This document shows positions 30,609 to 40,787 of a stretch of DNA of 64,000 nt, one piece after another. Under the pieces are notes generated by a model that saw only the letters and a list, made by a program, of their open reading frames with translations, was not told where the DNA came from and did no database searches. A program made the position numbers and the translations under genes. Numbering within the stretch: the first letter of the stretch is position 1; each line of letters begins with the position of its first letter. The DNA comes from Blastococcus saxobsidens (GTDB taxonomy: Bacteria; Actinomycetota; Actinomycetes; Mycobacteriales; Geodermatophilaceae): positions 124,001-188,000 of the forward strand of contig NZ_POQT01000001.1 of the NCBI RefSeq assembly GCF_002938435.1, written 5' to 3'.

Positions 30609-31262
30609 TCAGTCGTCCTCGGGCTTCCCCGCGTCCTTGCGGGCCTGCTCAGCGGCCTCCTCGGCGTCCTCCCGGGCCTGCTCGGCTGCCTCCTCGGCGG
30701 CCTCCCGAGCCTGCTCGGCTGCCTCCTCGGCGTCCTCCCGGGCCTCATCGGCTGCTTCCCGTGCGGCCTTCTCGGCCTCGCGGGCGGCCTTCTCCTGCTC
30801 CTTGGCGGCGTCGCGGGCAGCCTTCTCGGCGTCCTTTGCGGCGTCCCGGGTGGCCTTCTCGGCGTCCTTCGTGGCCTGGCGCTCCTGCGCCTTCAGCAGC
30901 GCCTCCTGGGCGTGCTCGTCGGCGTGCTCGAGGGCGTTGTCCAGGCCGCGGTCGCCGGTCGAGTCCTCGGTGCTGTCGTCGGCTGCATCGCCTGCCGCGT
31001 CGTCACCGGGGCCGTCGATGCCCGAGTCGTCGGTCTCGATGGCGTCGTCGGAGGACGAGTCGCTCGAGTCCGGCAGATCGAAGGGGGACACCGTCTCCAC
31101 GCTCTGAGCGACGACGTCCTGCACCGGCTCGGGCAGGGCGCCGGCAGCGCCGGCCCCGGTGATCCCGGCGGTCGCGATGCCCAGCCCGGTCGCCACCTGC
31201 GCTGCGGTGCTGGCGCCGGCGACCTTGGCGATGACAGCGGCCAGACCTTCGAGAAGAGCCAT
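30609..31262 (-). CDS. Protein with seven 11-residue repeats (LEA group 3-like)
   Basis: Unknown function, 217 residues. N-terminal part (1-65) is hydrophobic and Ala/Gly-rich with PEPVQDVVAQSVETVSPF; the middle (66-115) is Ser/Asp-rich and disordered; residues 133-209 form seven exact hendecads, for example DAEKAARDAAK, AAREAADEARE and DAEEAAEQARE. Such 11-mers with alternating charges form amphipathic right-handed helices, as in group 3 LEA proteins that protect cells in drying. GGAGG precedes the ATG. No enzyme motif is present. Homology to LEA is not proven; Ala/Glu-rich helices can arise by composition alone. Confidence 0.75.
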   Translation of the reverse strand: MALLEGLAAVIAKVAGASTAAQVATGLGIATAGITGAGAAGALPEPVQDVVAQSVETVSPFDLPDSSDSSSDDAIETDDSGIDGPGDDAAGDAADDSTEDSTGDRGLDNALEHADEHAQEALLKAQERQATKDAEKATRDAAKDAEKAARDAAKEQEKAAREAEKAAREAADEAREDAEEAAEQAREAAEEAAEQAREDAEEAAEQARKDAGKPEDD

Positions 31263-31362
31263 GGATCGTGTTCCCTCCGAACATGGGCCGCCGATGCGGC
31301 TCGTCGCTCGGATATCGGCAGGGCCGGGGGAACCCTGAAGTCCGCCGGGCGGGGATCACCCA

Positions 31363-32358
31363 TCAGAGGACGTCGATCGCCTCGCGGTGCCGCACGCCCA
31401 GCTGCTCGGCGGCGCGCCCCAGCACGTCCTGGACGGCGAGGGTGTCGGCCAGCGGCATGACGGCGCTCTCGGTGCGGCCGGCCCGCAGGCACTCGGTCAC
31501 CTCGACCAGCTCGTGCGCGTACCCGGCACCCACCGGACGGCGGGTGATCTCCTCGGGCTCGGCGCCGGCACGGTGCAGCACGAACGTCTGCGGGTGGTGG
31601 AAGCGCGGCAGGACGTCGATCCACCCCGTGGTGCCGAAGATGCGGGCCTGCCCGGGCAGGGCGTTGCGCAGCGACGTCAGCAGGGTCGCCGAGCGGCCGT
31701 CGCCGTACTCGAGCAGCAGGGCGGCCTCCGCGTCGGCACCGCTGGGGAACAGCGATCCGGTGGCGACGACGCGTTCCGGCGTTCCGAGCAGCATCTGGGC
31801 GAAGGACACCACGTAGACGCCGAGGTCGAGCAGCGCACCGCCGCCGAGCTCCATGGCGAAGAGCCGGTCCACGGGGTCGTACTGGCGGCTGACGCCGAGG
31901 TCGACCTGCATCGAGCGGACCTCCCCGATCGCGCCGTCGGCGATCAGCTCGCGGACGGCGACGACGGCCGGCTGGAACCGGGTCCACATCGCCTCCATGG
32001 TGAAGACGCCGCTGCGCCGGGCCTGCTCGACCACCTCCACCGCCCCCGCGGTGGTGGCGGTGAAGGCCTTCTCCACCAGCAGCGCCTTGCCGGCCCGCAG
32101 CGCGGCCAGCGCGATCGCGTGGTGCTGCGGGTGCGGCGTGGCGATGTAGAGCACGTCGACGTCCGGGTCGGCGATGATCCCCGCGTAGGAGCCGTGCGCC
32201 CGGTCCAGCCCGTGGCGGGCGGCGAAGGCGTCGGCGCGTGCCTGCGAGCGGGAGGCGACGGCGACCGGCCGCGCAGCGGGGACGTGCGGGAAGTCGCGCA
32301 CCACGTTCTCGGCGATGCGGCCCGGTCCGACGACTCCCCAGCGGATCTCTGCGCTCAC
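31363..32358 (-). CDS. Gfo/Idh/MocA family oxidoreductase
   Basis: A 331-residue NAD(P)-dependent dehydrogenase. The Rossmann start is WGVVGPGRIAENV, the family lysine is in LLVEKAFT, and the C-terminal domain has GGGALLDLGVYVVSFAQMLLG. These enzymes oxidise sugars, inositols or diols; substrate is not evident, though it resembles dihydrodiol dehydrogenase-like members. Its GTG is 7 nt after TAGCGT (leaderless) and is divergent from the DUF4031 gene. Confidence 0.9.
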   Translation of the reverse strand: MSAEIRWGVVGPGRIAENVVRDFPHVPAARPVAVASRSQARADAFAARHGLDRAHGSYAGIIADPDVDVLYIATPHPQHHAIALAALRAGKALLVEKAFTATTAGAVEVVEQARRSGVFTMEAMWTRFQPAVVAVRELIADGAIGEVRSMQVDLGVSRQYDPVDRLFAMELGGGALLDLGVYVVSFAQMLLGTPERVVATGSLFPSGADAEAALLLEYGDGRSATLLTSLRNALPGQARIFGTTGWIDVLPRFHHPQTFVLHRAGAEPEEITRRPVGAGYAHELVEVTECLRAGRTESAVMPLADTLAVQDVLGRAAEQLGVRHREAIDVL

Positions 32359-32365
32359 CCGGCAG

Positions 32366-32389
32366 ACGCTAGTCGCGGCCCGGCAGACT
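32366..32389. promoter_or_regulatory. Back-to-back leaderless promoters (oxidoreductase and DUF4031 gene)
   Basis: TAGCGT (minus, 32371-32366) and CAGACT (plus, 32384-32389), each with a 7-nt spacer to its GTG. The divergent gap is only 38 bp. Confidence 0.6.
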
Positions 32390-32396
32390 GCCCTGC

Positions 32397-32678
32397 GTGG
32401 CCGTGCTGATCGACACCCCCGTGTGGCCGTGGCGCGGGCGGAGGTGGTCGCACCTGGTCAGCGACGTGTCCTACGACGAGCTGCACGCCTTCGTCGCCGC
32501 CGAGCTGGGCATCCCGCGGCGGGCGTTCCAGGGCGACCACTACGACATCCCCGAGGACCTGTACGAGATCGCCGTCGCGGCGGGGGCGCAGCCGGTCGGC
32601 TCCCGGGAGCTGCTCAGCCGGCTGATGGCGGCGGGGTTGCGTTCCCGGAAGCCCCGCCCGCCGCAGCGCGCGACCTGA
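32397..32678 (+). CDS. DUF4031 protein
   Basis: A 93-residue DUF4031 protein of unknown function: VLIDTPVWPWRGRRWSHLVS, SYDELHAFVAAELG, HYDIPEDLYEIAVAAGA. The 3' 65 bp overlap the end of the HD phosphohydrolase gene on the other strand. The two genes are convergent, so readthrough would give antisense RNA. Confidence 0.87.
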   Translation: MAVLIDTPVWPWRGRRWSHLVSDVSYDELHAFVAAELGIPRRAFQGDHYDIPEDLYEIAVAAGAQPVGSRELLSRLMAAGLRSRKPRPPQRAT

Positions 32679-33285
32679 GCAGCGCCAGCTCGGCGGCCAG
32701 GTTCGCCCGGGCGCGTGGCTCCCAGCCGGCGACGTCGGGGAGCCGGTACAGCCGCGGGAGGGCCAGCAGCTGCTCCAGGACGGCGATCCGGCCGGCGGTG
32801 AACTCCTCGTCGGAGAGGTGCCCGTACTCCGCTCGGATCGCCGAGGCGTAGGCGGCGTAGGCCTCCGGCGGGCCGGCGAGCACGGCCAGGTCGGCGTCGC
32901 ACAGGGCCGCGCCGTTGCGGTCGTCGGGGGCGGGGTCGTGCGAGGCGGTGAGCAGCACCAGCCGGACCACTTCCTCGACCCGCTCGTCGGACACCAGGCC
33001 GCGCAGGCCGGCGCGGGCCCGCGCGGCGCTGACCTGCTCGTTGTCCGGGCGCTGCGGGTCGTAGACGACGTCGTGGTACCAGGCGGCCAGCCGGACGGCG
33101 TCGGGATCGGGCGCCCCGGCAGCGAGCCGGCCGGCCATCCCGAGGACGGCGGCCAGGTGGGCGAGGTCGTGGTACCGGCGGTGCGGCTCGCTCCAGGCGG
33201 CGACGACGGCGGCCCACTCGGTGCGCGAGGTGGGGGAGTCGCCGGCGAGCTCGGCCCAGGCGTCGAAGCCCACGAGGGTGCTCAT
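32614..33285 (-). CDS. HD-domain phosphohydrolase
   Basis: A metal-dependent phosphohydrolase-like protein of 223 residues: HRRYHDLAHLAAVL supplies the first His, LAAWYHDVVYDP the HD pair, and CDADLAVL a later Asp. The family includes predicted nucleotide or aminopeptidase-related N-methyl hydrolases; the exact substrate is unknown. ATGA overlap with the upstream M20 peptidase gene couples translation. Its end overlaps DUF4031 on the opposite strand by 65 bp. Confidence 0.85.
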   Translation of the reverse strand: MSTLVGFDAWAELAGDSPTSRTEWAAVVAAWSEPHRRYHDLAHLAAVLGMAGRLAAGAPDPDAVRLAAWYHDVVYDPQRPDNEQVSAARARAGLRGLVSDERVEEVVRLVLLTASHDPAPDDRNGAALCDADLAVLAGPPEAYAAYASAIRAEYGHLSDEEFTAGRIAVLEQLLALPRLYRLPDVAGWEPRARANLAAELALLRSRAAAGGASGNATPPPSAG

Positions 33286-34553
33286 CGGGCACCGCAGGTG
33301 CGGAGGGCGAGCAGGGCGAAGGCACGCGCCGCGGTGACCAGTTCCGCGACGGGCACCGACTCCTGCGGCCCGTGCGCCAGGTTCAGGTCCCCCGGGCCGT
33401 AGTGCAGCGTCGGGATGCCGGCGGCGGCGTACAGCCGCAGGTCCGTGCCGGCGGCCAGCGCGCGCTCGGCCGGCGGTGCGCCCCCGGCGTCGGTCACGGC
33501 CGCCCGGACGGCGGGCAGCAGCGGATGCCCGCCCTCCAGCTGACCGCTGGCGAACGTGCCGCCGGTCCAGGACAGCCGCACCGGGTGGCCGGCCAGCCAG
33601 GGGTGGGCGTCGCAGATCGCGGCCAGCCGCTGCTCCAGCGCCGCCCGCGCCGTCTCCAGCGGCTCGCCCAGGCGCACGCCGTAGCGCCCCTCGGCGACCA
33701 GCCGGTCGGGCACCGAGCTCGCCCAGTCGCCGGCCTGCACGCGGCCGATCGAGATCCCGTAGGGGAAGCGCGCCTCGCCGAACCGGGGGTCGGCGTCCCG
33801 CTGCCGCTCGGCCTCGAAGGCCTGCAGTCCCGCGTGCACGTGGCCGAACAGCTCGATCGCGCTGACGCCGCGGTCGCGCATGGCCGCGTGCGCGGCGTGC
33901 CCGGTGATCTCGAGCCGGAACGTGAGCGCGCCGGCGTGCGCGGTGACCACGGCACGGTCGGTGGGCTCGGGGATGACGCAGAGGTCGCCGGTGTGGCCGC
34001 GGCGCAGCGTGGCCCAGGCGCCCAGCCCGCCGTCCTCCTCGCCGACGACGCCGTGCAGCGCGAGCGGCCGGACCAGCCGGACCCCCGCCGTCCGCAGGGC
34101 GTGCAGCGCGGCGAGTGCGGCGGCCACGCCGGCCTTCATGTCGCAGGCGCCGCGCCCGTGCAGCGCACCGCCGGCGATTCGGGGGACGAACGGGTCGCCG
34201 TCCCACAGCGCGCGGTCGCCGGGCGGGACGACGTCGGTGTGGCCGGAGAGGATCAGCGCGGGCCGGCCGTCGTCGTCCCCGGGCACGGTGCCGACGACGC
34301 CCCAGGCCTCGGTGCGCCCGACCTCCTGGCCGGGAGCGTCGGGCGCGGTCGCCGCCTCCGCGAGGTCGATCGGCCACAGGTCGACGTCGCAGCCGAGCTC
34401 GGCGAGCCGGCCGGCGAGCAGGTGCTGCACCTCGCTCTCGGCGGCGGTGCCGCCCACCGACGGGACGGCGACCAGCTCGCGCAGCCGGTCCACCGCCCAC
34501 TGCTCGTCGACGGCGGAGAGCACGCGGGCCTCGACGGGGGTGCGGTCGGCCAT
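33282..34553 (-). CDS. M20 family metallopeptidase/deacylase (ArgE/DapE-like)
   Basis: A 423-residue zinc-dependent M20 hydrolase. Zinc-site motifs: SGHTDVVPPG, GRGACDMKAG, GVVGEEDGG, and PEPTD; the lid dimerisation domain is in the middle (ITGHAAHAAMRDRGVSAIE) and the last ligand region is YGPGDLNLAHGPQE. The family removes acyl groups from amino acids or dipeptides (acetylornithine, succinyl-diaminopimelate); it is not beside arg or dap genes, so the substrate is open. ATG at 34553 lies 7 nt after CAGACT. Forms an operon with the HD gene. Confidence 0.9.
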   Translation of the reverse strand: MADRTPVEARVLSAVDEQWAVDRLRELVAVPSVGGTAAESEVQHLLAGRLAELGCDVDLWPIDLAEAATAPDAPGQEVGRTEAWGVVGTVPGDDDGRPALILSGHTDVVPPGDRALWDGDPFVPRIAGGALHGRGACDMKAGVAAALAALHALRTAGVRLVRPLALHGVVGEEDGGLGAWATLRRGHTGDLCVIPEPTDRAVVTAHAGALTFRLEITGHAAHAAMRDRGVSAIELFGHVHAGLQAFEAERQRDADPRFGEARFPYGISIGRVQAGDWASSVPDRLVAEGRYGVRLGEPLETARAALEQRLAAICDAHPWLAGHPVRLSWTGGTFASGQLEGGHPLLPAVRAAVTDAGGAPPAERALAAGTDLRLYAAAGIPTLHYGPGDLNLAHGPQESVPVAELVTAARAFALLALRTCGAR

Positions 34554-34560
34554 GCGGCGG

Positions 34561-34609
34561 AGTCTGGCACGACTCGGCGGCCGGATCTGTCGCCCCGGGG
34601 CGCTAGCTT
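34561..34609. promoter_or_regulatory. Divergent leaderless promoters (M20 peptidase and scramblase-like genes)
   Basis: CAGACT (minus, 34566-34561) and TAGCTT (plus, 34604-34609), each with a 7-nt spacer to ATG or GTG respectively. The gap between the start codons is 63 bp. Confidence 0.6.
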
Positions 34610-34616
34610 GTCGCCC

Positions 34617-35357
34617 GTGACCCGACCTCCGCCGCCCCCCGGCTGGTACCCCGATCCGGCCGGCGGCCCGAGCGCGCGCTGGTGGGACGGCCAGGGCTGG
34701 ACCGAGCACCTGCAGCAGGCGGGTCCGCCGCCGGCGCCCGCCCAGCAGGTGCCCGCGGGCCCCTCGCTCTACGACCAGCCGGTGCTCCTCGTCTCGCAGA
34801 AGACGAAGCTGATCGAGCTGACCAACGAGTACGCGGTCCTCGACGGCCAGGGGGCGCAGATCGGCGCCGTCGTCCAGGTGGGGCAGAGCACGGCGAAGAA
34901 GGCGGTCCGCCTCTTCACCCAGCTCGACCAGTTCCTCACCCACCGGCTGGAGGTCCGCGACGCCCGCGGGCCGGTGCTGGTGCTCACCCGCCCGGCGAAG
35001 GTCATGAAGTCGCGGGTCGTCGTGGAGCGGCCCGACGGCACCCCGCTCGGCGAGATCGTGCAGGCCAACGTCTTCGGCAGGATCCGGTTCGACCTCGTGG
35101 TGGGCGACCAGGTGATCGGGGCGATCCAGGCGGAGAACTGGCGGGCCTGGGACTTCGCCGTCGTCGACGCGGCCGGCACGGAGGTCGCCCGCATCACGAA
35201 GAAGTGGGAGGGCCTGGCCCGCACGATGTTCACCACCGCGGACCGGTACGTCGTCCTCGTGCACTACCGCCTGCCCGAACCGCTCGCCAGCATGGTCATC
35301 GCGTCCGCGCTCACCGTGGACACCGCGCTCAAGCAGGATGACCGCGGCTTCAACTGA
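34617..35357 (+). CDS. DUF2510 plus phospholipid scramblase-like protein
   Basis: A 246-residue protein. Residues 1-32 are the DUF2510 motif (PPGWYPDPAGG, RWWDGQGWTEH), common in actinobacterial membrane-associated proteins. After a Pro-rich linker, residues about 55-240 match the scramblase/LURP-one fold: KTKLIELTNEYAVLDGQG, RFDLVVGDQVIGAIQAENWRAWDFAVVDAAG, and a hydrophobic C-terminal strand (LASMVIASALTVDTAL). Bacterial members have no proven scramblase activity. Leaderless GTG start. Confidence 0.82.
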   Translation: MTRPPPPPGWYPDPAGGPSARWWDGQGWTEHLQQAGPPPAPAQQVPAGPSLYDQPVLLVSQKTKLIELTNEYAVLDGQGAQIGAVVQVGQSTAKKAVRLFTQLDQFLTHRLEVRDARGPVLVLTRPAKVMKSRVVVERPDGTPLGEIVQANVFGRIRFDLVVGDQVIGAIQAENWRAWDFAVVDAAGTEVARITKKWEGLARTMFTTADRYVVLVHYRLPEPLASMVIASALTVDTALKQDDRGFN

Positions 35358-35398
35358 CCCGTTCGACGCAGACCTCACCGCCGGCGATGGGAGACCCG

Positions 35399-37825
<2,427 letters not shown>

Positions 37826-37898
37826 GGAGAGGGGTCGCGGTGCGGATCGCCGGGGCGGCTGGGGCGGCATCGTCGTCGTCGCGGGGGTAGCCTCGGTG

Positions 37899-38076
37899 AT
37901 GTCCGGGCCGGGTGCATCGTGCCCCCGGGTGCCATTTGGTTACCGCCTTCACGGACTACCGCCCCGACCTCGGTCGGGGGCCTGGAGCCGTGTTGTGCTC
38001 TCCGCCGCGAGGCGGCCGTCATCCGGTCCGGACCTGACGTGACGAGAGCCCCCGCCGTCAGGGCGGGGGCTCTCGT
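37899..38076 (+). ncRNA. Candidate structured small RNA with its own terminator
   Basis: A 287-bp gap between convergent genes. A -10-like TAGCCT (37888-37893) precedes a region whose ends pair: 37901-37914 with 38020-38033 (14 pairs including G-U). Inside are hairpins at 37962-37979 (7 bp, CTCG loop) and 38002-38015 (CCGCC/GGCGG with GCGA tetraloop) and an unusually AT-rich unpaired patch (CCATTTGGTTACC). It ends in a 15-bp terminator hairpin. A 47-codon ORF (37899-38042) overlaps but has basic, low-complexity composition. The RNA class is not recognised; it is not SRP RNA, RNase P or tmRNA. Evidence is structural only. Confidence 0.5.
38042..38076 (+). terminator. Strong intrinsic terminator
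   Basis: Perfect 15-bp stem (ACGAGAGCCCCCGCC with its complement) and 5-nt loop, followed by GCGTTCGT. It would end the candidate small RNA and may also stop the opposite-strand DUF6458 transcript, which ends 37 bp away. Confidence 0.85.
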
Positions 38077-38112
38077 GCGTTCGTACCGGGGGTGCGCCCG
38101 AGGGCGCAGCCC

Positions 38113-38358
38113 TCAGTAGCGCTCTTCGGTGGTGCTCCGGCGGACGGGCGCACCGTCGGCATCCCCGTAGGCGTCGGTGCGGGTCACCCGGCGCTGGCGG
38201 GGACCCCAGACGGCGAGCTCCAGGACGATGCCCAGGGCGCCGACGATCATCAGGATCCAGCCGACCACCTGGAGGTCCACGCCGCTGACGTCCACCCGGA
38301 GGGCGAAGGTCAGGATCGCGCCGAGCGCGAGCAGCACGATGGCGGTTCCGAGTCGCAT
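38113..38358 (-). CDS. DUF6458 small membrane protein
   Basis: An 81-residue protein with two membrane helices: MRLGTAIVLLALGAILTFAL and VGWILMIVGALGIVLELAV around a short VDVSGVDLQ loop, then a charged tail. This is the DUF6458 pattern, common in actinobacteria and of unknown function. ATG at 38358 is chosen for AGGAG 8 nt upstream; a longer in-frame start at 38388 is possible. Confidence 0.8.
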   Translation of the reverse strand: MRLGTAIVLLALGAILTFALRVDVSGVDLQVVGWILMIVGALGIVLELAVWGPRQRRVTRTDAYGDADGAPVRRSTTEERY

Positions 38359-38700
38359 GGCGAACTCCTTCCTCGCGGTCCGCAGCACGAACCGGCGGCT
38401 GTCGCCGCGGATGCAGCGGTGTCCCGCACGGCCTGCCGCGAACCCCCTCAGGGCGCGAGATCCCCCGAACGGGTGGGGCCCGAGGGGCCTCAGACGCGGA
38501 CACCGGCGTCAGGACCGCGATCGCCCGATGCCGTCGCCATGGCCGCCACCCGCAGCCTGCTGCCGACCGCTTGAGGCCGGATCCGTCAGCGGTCGCCCCT
38601 GCCGGTCGGGCGCCGCGGCCGAATGTGCAGTTGTCGGCGCCGACACGGCTGGACGCGCCGAGACGAGCAACCGGAACTGCTCACTCGGCCGGCGCCGTCG
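38359..38700. other. Non-coding gap (342 bp)
   Basis: No credible gene. It holds a perfect 14-nt palindrome, TGTCGGCGCCGACA, at 38632-38645, and a GC-rich hairpin-prone stretch near 38480. It must contain the promoter of the DUF6458 gene and the 3' end of the helicase transcript is at 38701. Confidence 0.6.
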
Positions 38701-40491
38701 TCAGAGCATCGTGCGGAGGCGCTCCCGGCGGGCGCGCAGCACGTCGACCGATGCGGACGCCGACGGCGGCCCGGGCACGGACTGGCGCAGCTGGGTGTGC
38801 ACCACGGCTTGCGGCTGCGAGGTGCGTGCCGCGACCCGGTTCACGAGCTTGTTGATCTCCCGGCGCAGCTCGGCGGCGTCGCGCCACGAGCGGCCGGCGT
38901 CGTCCTCGTCCGGGTGGTCCTCGACCAGCATGAAGTCGCCGTCGTCGGCCCGGTGGCTGGCAGCGATCCGCAGCCGCAGCTCGTCGTCCCGCTTGGCCAG
39001 CAGCTCCGCCGTCTGCGCCGGGGTGAGCAGCCCCGGGATGCCCAGGAACTCCTCTTCCTCCTCGCCGACGACCACCGTGGCGCCGGAGCCCTCTCCGGTG
39101 TGCGCGGTGCCGCTGTGCAGGACGTGCGCGAACCGTGCGTCGGCCTCCAGTGCCTCCCACTGCTTCATCTCGCCCTCGCGCGGCTCCCGCGGCGGCAGGT
39201 CGAGCGCCTCCAGCTCCTCGTCGGGCTGGGTCCGCGGCGGGGGCATGACGTGGTTGCGCTGCTCCTCCATGGAGGCGGCCAGCGCGAGCAGCGGGCGGAC
39301 GGCGGGGAGGAACACGGTGGCCGACTCGTGCGTGGCCCGGGACCGGACGACGCGGCCGACGGCCTGGGCGAAGAACAACGGCGTCCGGTAGGAGGTCATC
39401 CAGGCCAGGACGGCGGCCCGCGGGACGTCGACGCCCTCGGAGATCATGCGGACGCAGACGGCGATCCGGGCCGACCCGGTGGCGAAGCGCTCGATCTTCT
39501 TCGACGCCTTCGGGTCGTCGGAGAGGATCAGCTCGGCGGGCTTGCCCGTGACCCGGCGGACGATCTTGGCGTAGGCCCGGGCGTCGTCCTGGTCGCTGGC
39601 GAGGATCAGGCCGGCGGCGTCGGGCATGCCGCCCTCCTCCCGCAGGTGCGTGATCCGGTCGTCCATCGCGGCGATGACGTGCGGCACCCACTGGCCCTTG
39701 GGGTCCAGCGCGGTACGCCAGGCCTGCATCTCCACCGACTTGGTGCCGGCCTCCGACAGCGATGCGGCGACGACGTCACCGGCGGAGTTCCGCCAGCGCG
39801 AGGTGCCGGTGTAGGCGGCGAAGACGACCGGGCGGACGACGTTGTCGGCCAGCGCCTCCTTGTAGCCGTAGGTGTAGTCGGCGCGGCTGACCAGGCCGCC
39901 CGCCTCGCCCTCGAAGGTGTCCTCCTCGTACCGGACGAAGGGGATGCGCTCGTCGGGCTTGGTGCGGAACGGCGTCCCGGTCAGGCACAGCCGGCGGGCG
40001 GCCATGCCGTAGGCCTCCTCGACCGCCTCGCCCCAGGAGAGACCGTCACCGGCGTGGTGGACCTCGTCGAGGATCACCAGCGACTTGACCGCCGTGGACC
40101 GTGCCGCGTGCAGCATCGGCTTGCCGGCCACCTGCGCATAGGTGGTCACGTAGCCCTGGGTGCCGGCGCGGACGGGTCCGACGGCGTTGGTCAGGTTGGG
40201 ATCGAGGACGATGCCCATCCGGTCGGCCGCCTCGGCCCACTGCAGCCGGAGGTGGTCGGTCGGGCAGACGACGACGACGCGGGCGACCTCGCGCCTCGAC
40301 AGCAGCCGGGCGGCCAGCGTCAGGGCGAAGGTCGTCTTTCCGGCGCCCGGCGTAGCGGTGACCAGGAAGTCCTTGGGGGAGCTCTCCTCGTACTGGCTGA
40401 GCGCGGTCTGCTGCCACGCTCGGAGCGGTCGGCCGGTCGTCTGCGGGCTCAAGGTCTCCGCTCGCAATGCACTCCCCATGTCGGGACCCAT
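38701..40491 (-). CDS. DEAD/DEAH-box helicase
   Basis: A superfamily 2 helicase of 596 residues. Q-like start LRAWQQTAL, Walker A TPGAGKTT (47-54), motif II DEVHH (142-146), motif III TGTPFR, motif VI QAVGRVVRSR. Its C-terminal third is a charged extension with ERLRTML at the end. The closest familiar group is the actinobacterial type III restriction/ResIII-like helicase of about 600 residues found as a single gene; no methylase or nuclease is adjacent, so it is not a complete restriction system here. ATG at 40491 is listed; ATG at 40479 is an alternative. A 19-nt palindrome lies 62 bp upstream. Confidence 0.88.
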   Translation of the reverse strand: MGPDMGSALRAETLSPQTTGRPLRAWQQTALSQYEESSPKDFLVTATPGAGKTTFALTLAARLLSRREVARVVVVCPTDHLRLQWAEAADRMGIVLDPNLTNAVGPVRAGTQGYVTTYAQVAGKPMLHAARSTAVKSLVILDEVHHAGDGLSWGEAVEEAYGMAARRLCLTGTPFRTKPDERIPFVRYEEDTFEGEAGGLVSRADYTYGYKEALADNVVRPVVFAAYTGTSRWRNSAGDVVAASLSEAGTKSVEMQAWRTALDPKGQWVPHVIAAMDDRITHLREEGGMPDAAGLILASDQDDARAYAKIVRRVTGKPAELILSDDPKASKKIERFATGSARIAVCVRMISEGVDVPRAAVLAWMTSYRTPLFFAQAVGRVVRSRATHESATVFLPAVRPLLALAASMEEQRNHVMPPPRTQPDEELEALDLPPREPREGEMKQWEALEADARFAHVLHSGTAHTGEGSGATVVVGEEEEEFLGIPGLLTPAQTAELLAKRDDELRLRIAASHRADDGDFMLVEDHPDEDDAGRSWRDAAELRREINKLVNRVAARTSQPQAVVHTQLRQSVPGPPSASASVDVLRARRERLRTML

Positions 40492-40552
40492 CTTCGCTGG
40501 CGCGGAGACGACACGCCCAACCGGCCGCCTGCCGCGTGCCTCGCCCGCCGCC

Positions 40553-40571
40553 ACGTATGGCGGACCGCCAT
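40553..40571. promoter_or_regulatory. Perfect 19-nt palindrome, candidate operator
   Basis: GTATGGCGG, central A, CCGCCATAC: 9-bp perfect arms in the 296-bp gap between the helicase start and the PIN gene. Its AT-containing ends and symmetry suit a dimeric repressor. Confidence 0.5.
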
Positions 40572-40774
40572 ACCGCCGCTGAGCTGGGAATGCGCGGGAG
40601 CGGCAGGGCCGGTGTGGGAATCCTCATGTGTGGACGGAACGCCTCGTCACGCCCCGTCGGTCCCGGCTTTCACAGGCGCCTCCTGCTCCCTGCGGCGGGT
40701 GGGAACGGAGGGGTCGGGGCCGTATCGCCGCGGGCGCCGCGCCCGGAGCAACGAGGCAGGTCCGCCGGCGCCGC

Positions 40775-40780
40775 TACGGT
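40775..40780 (+). promoter_or_regulatory. -10 element of a leaderless promoter (PIN gene)
   Basis: TACGGT ends 7 nt before the ATG at 40788; no ribosome-binding site fits. Confidence 0.6.
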
Positions 40781-40787
40781 CCGCCGC

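Noticed and set aside
37899-38042. A 47-codon protein in the candidate small-RNA gap
   Set aside because: No ribosome-binding site, only 5 nt from the -10 box, Arg/Pro/Ser-rich sequence; the RNA structure explains the region better, though not with certainty.
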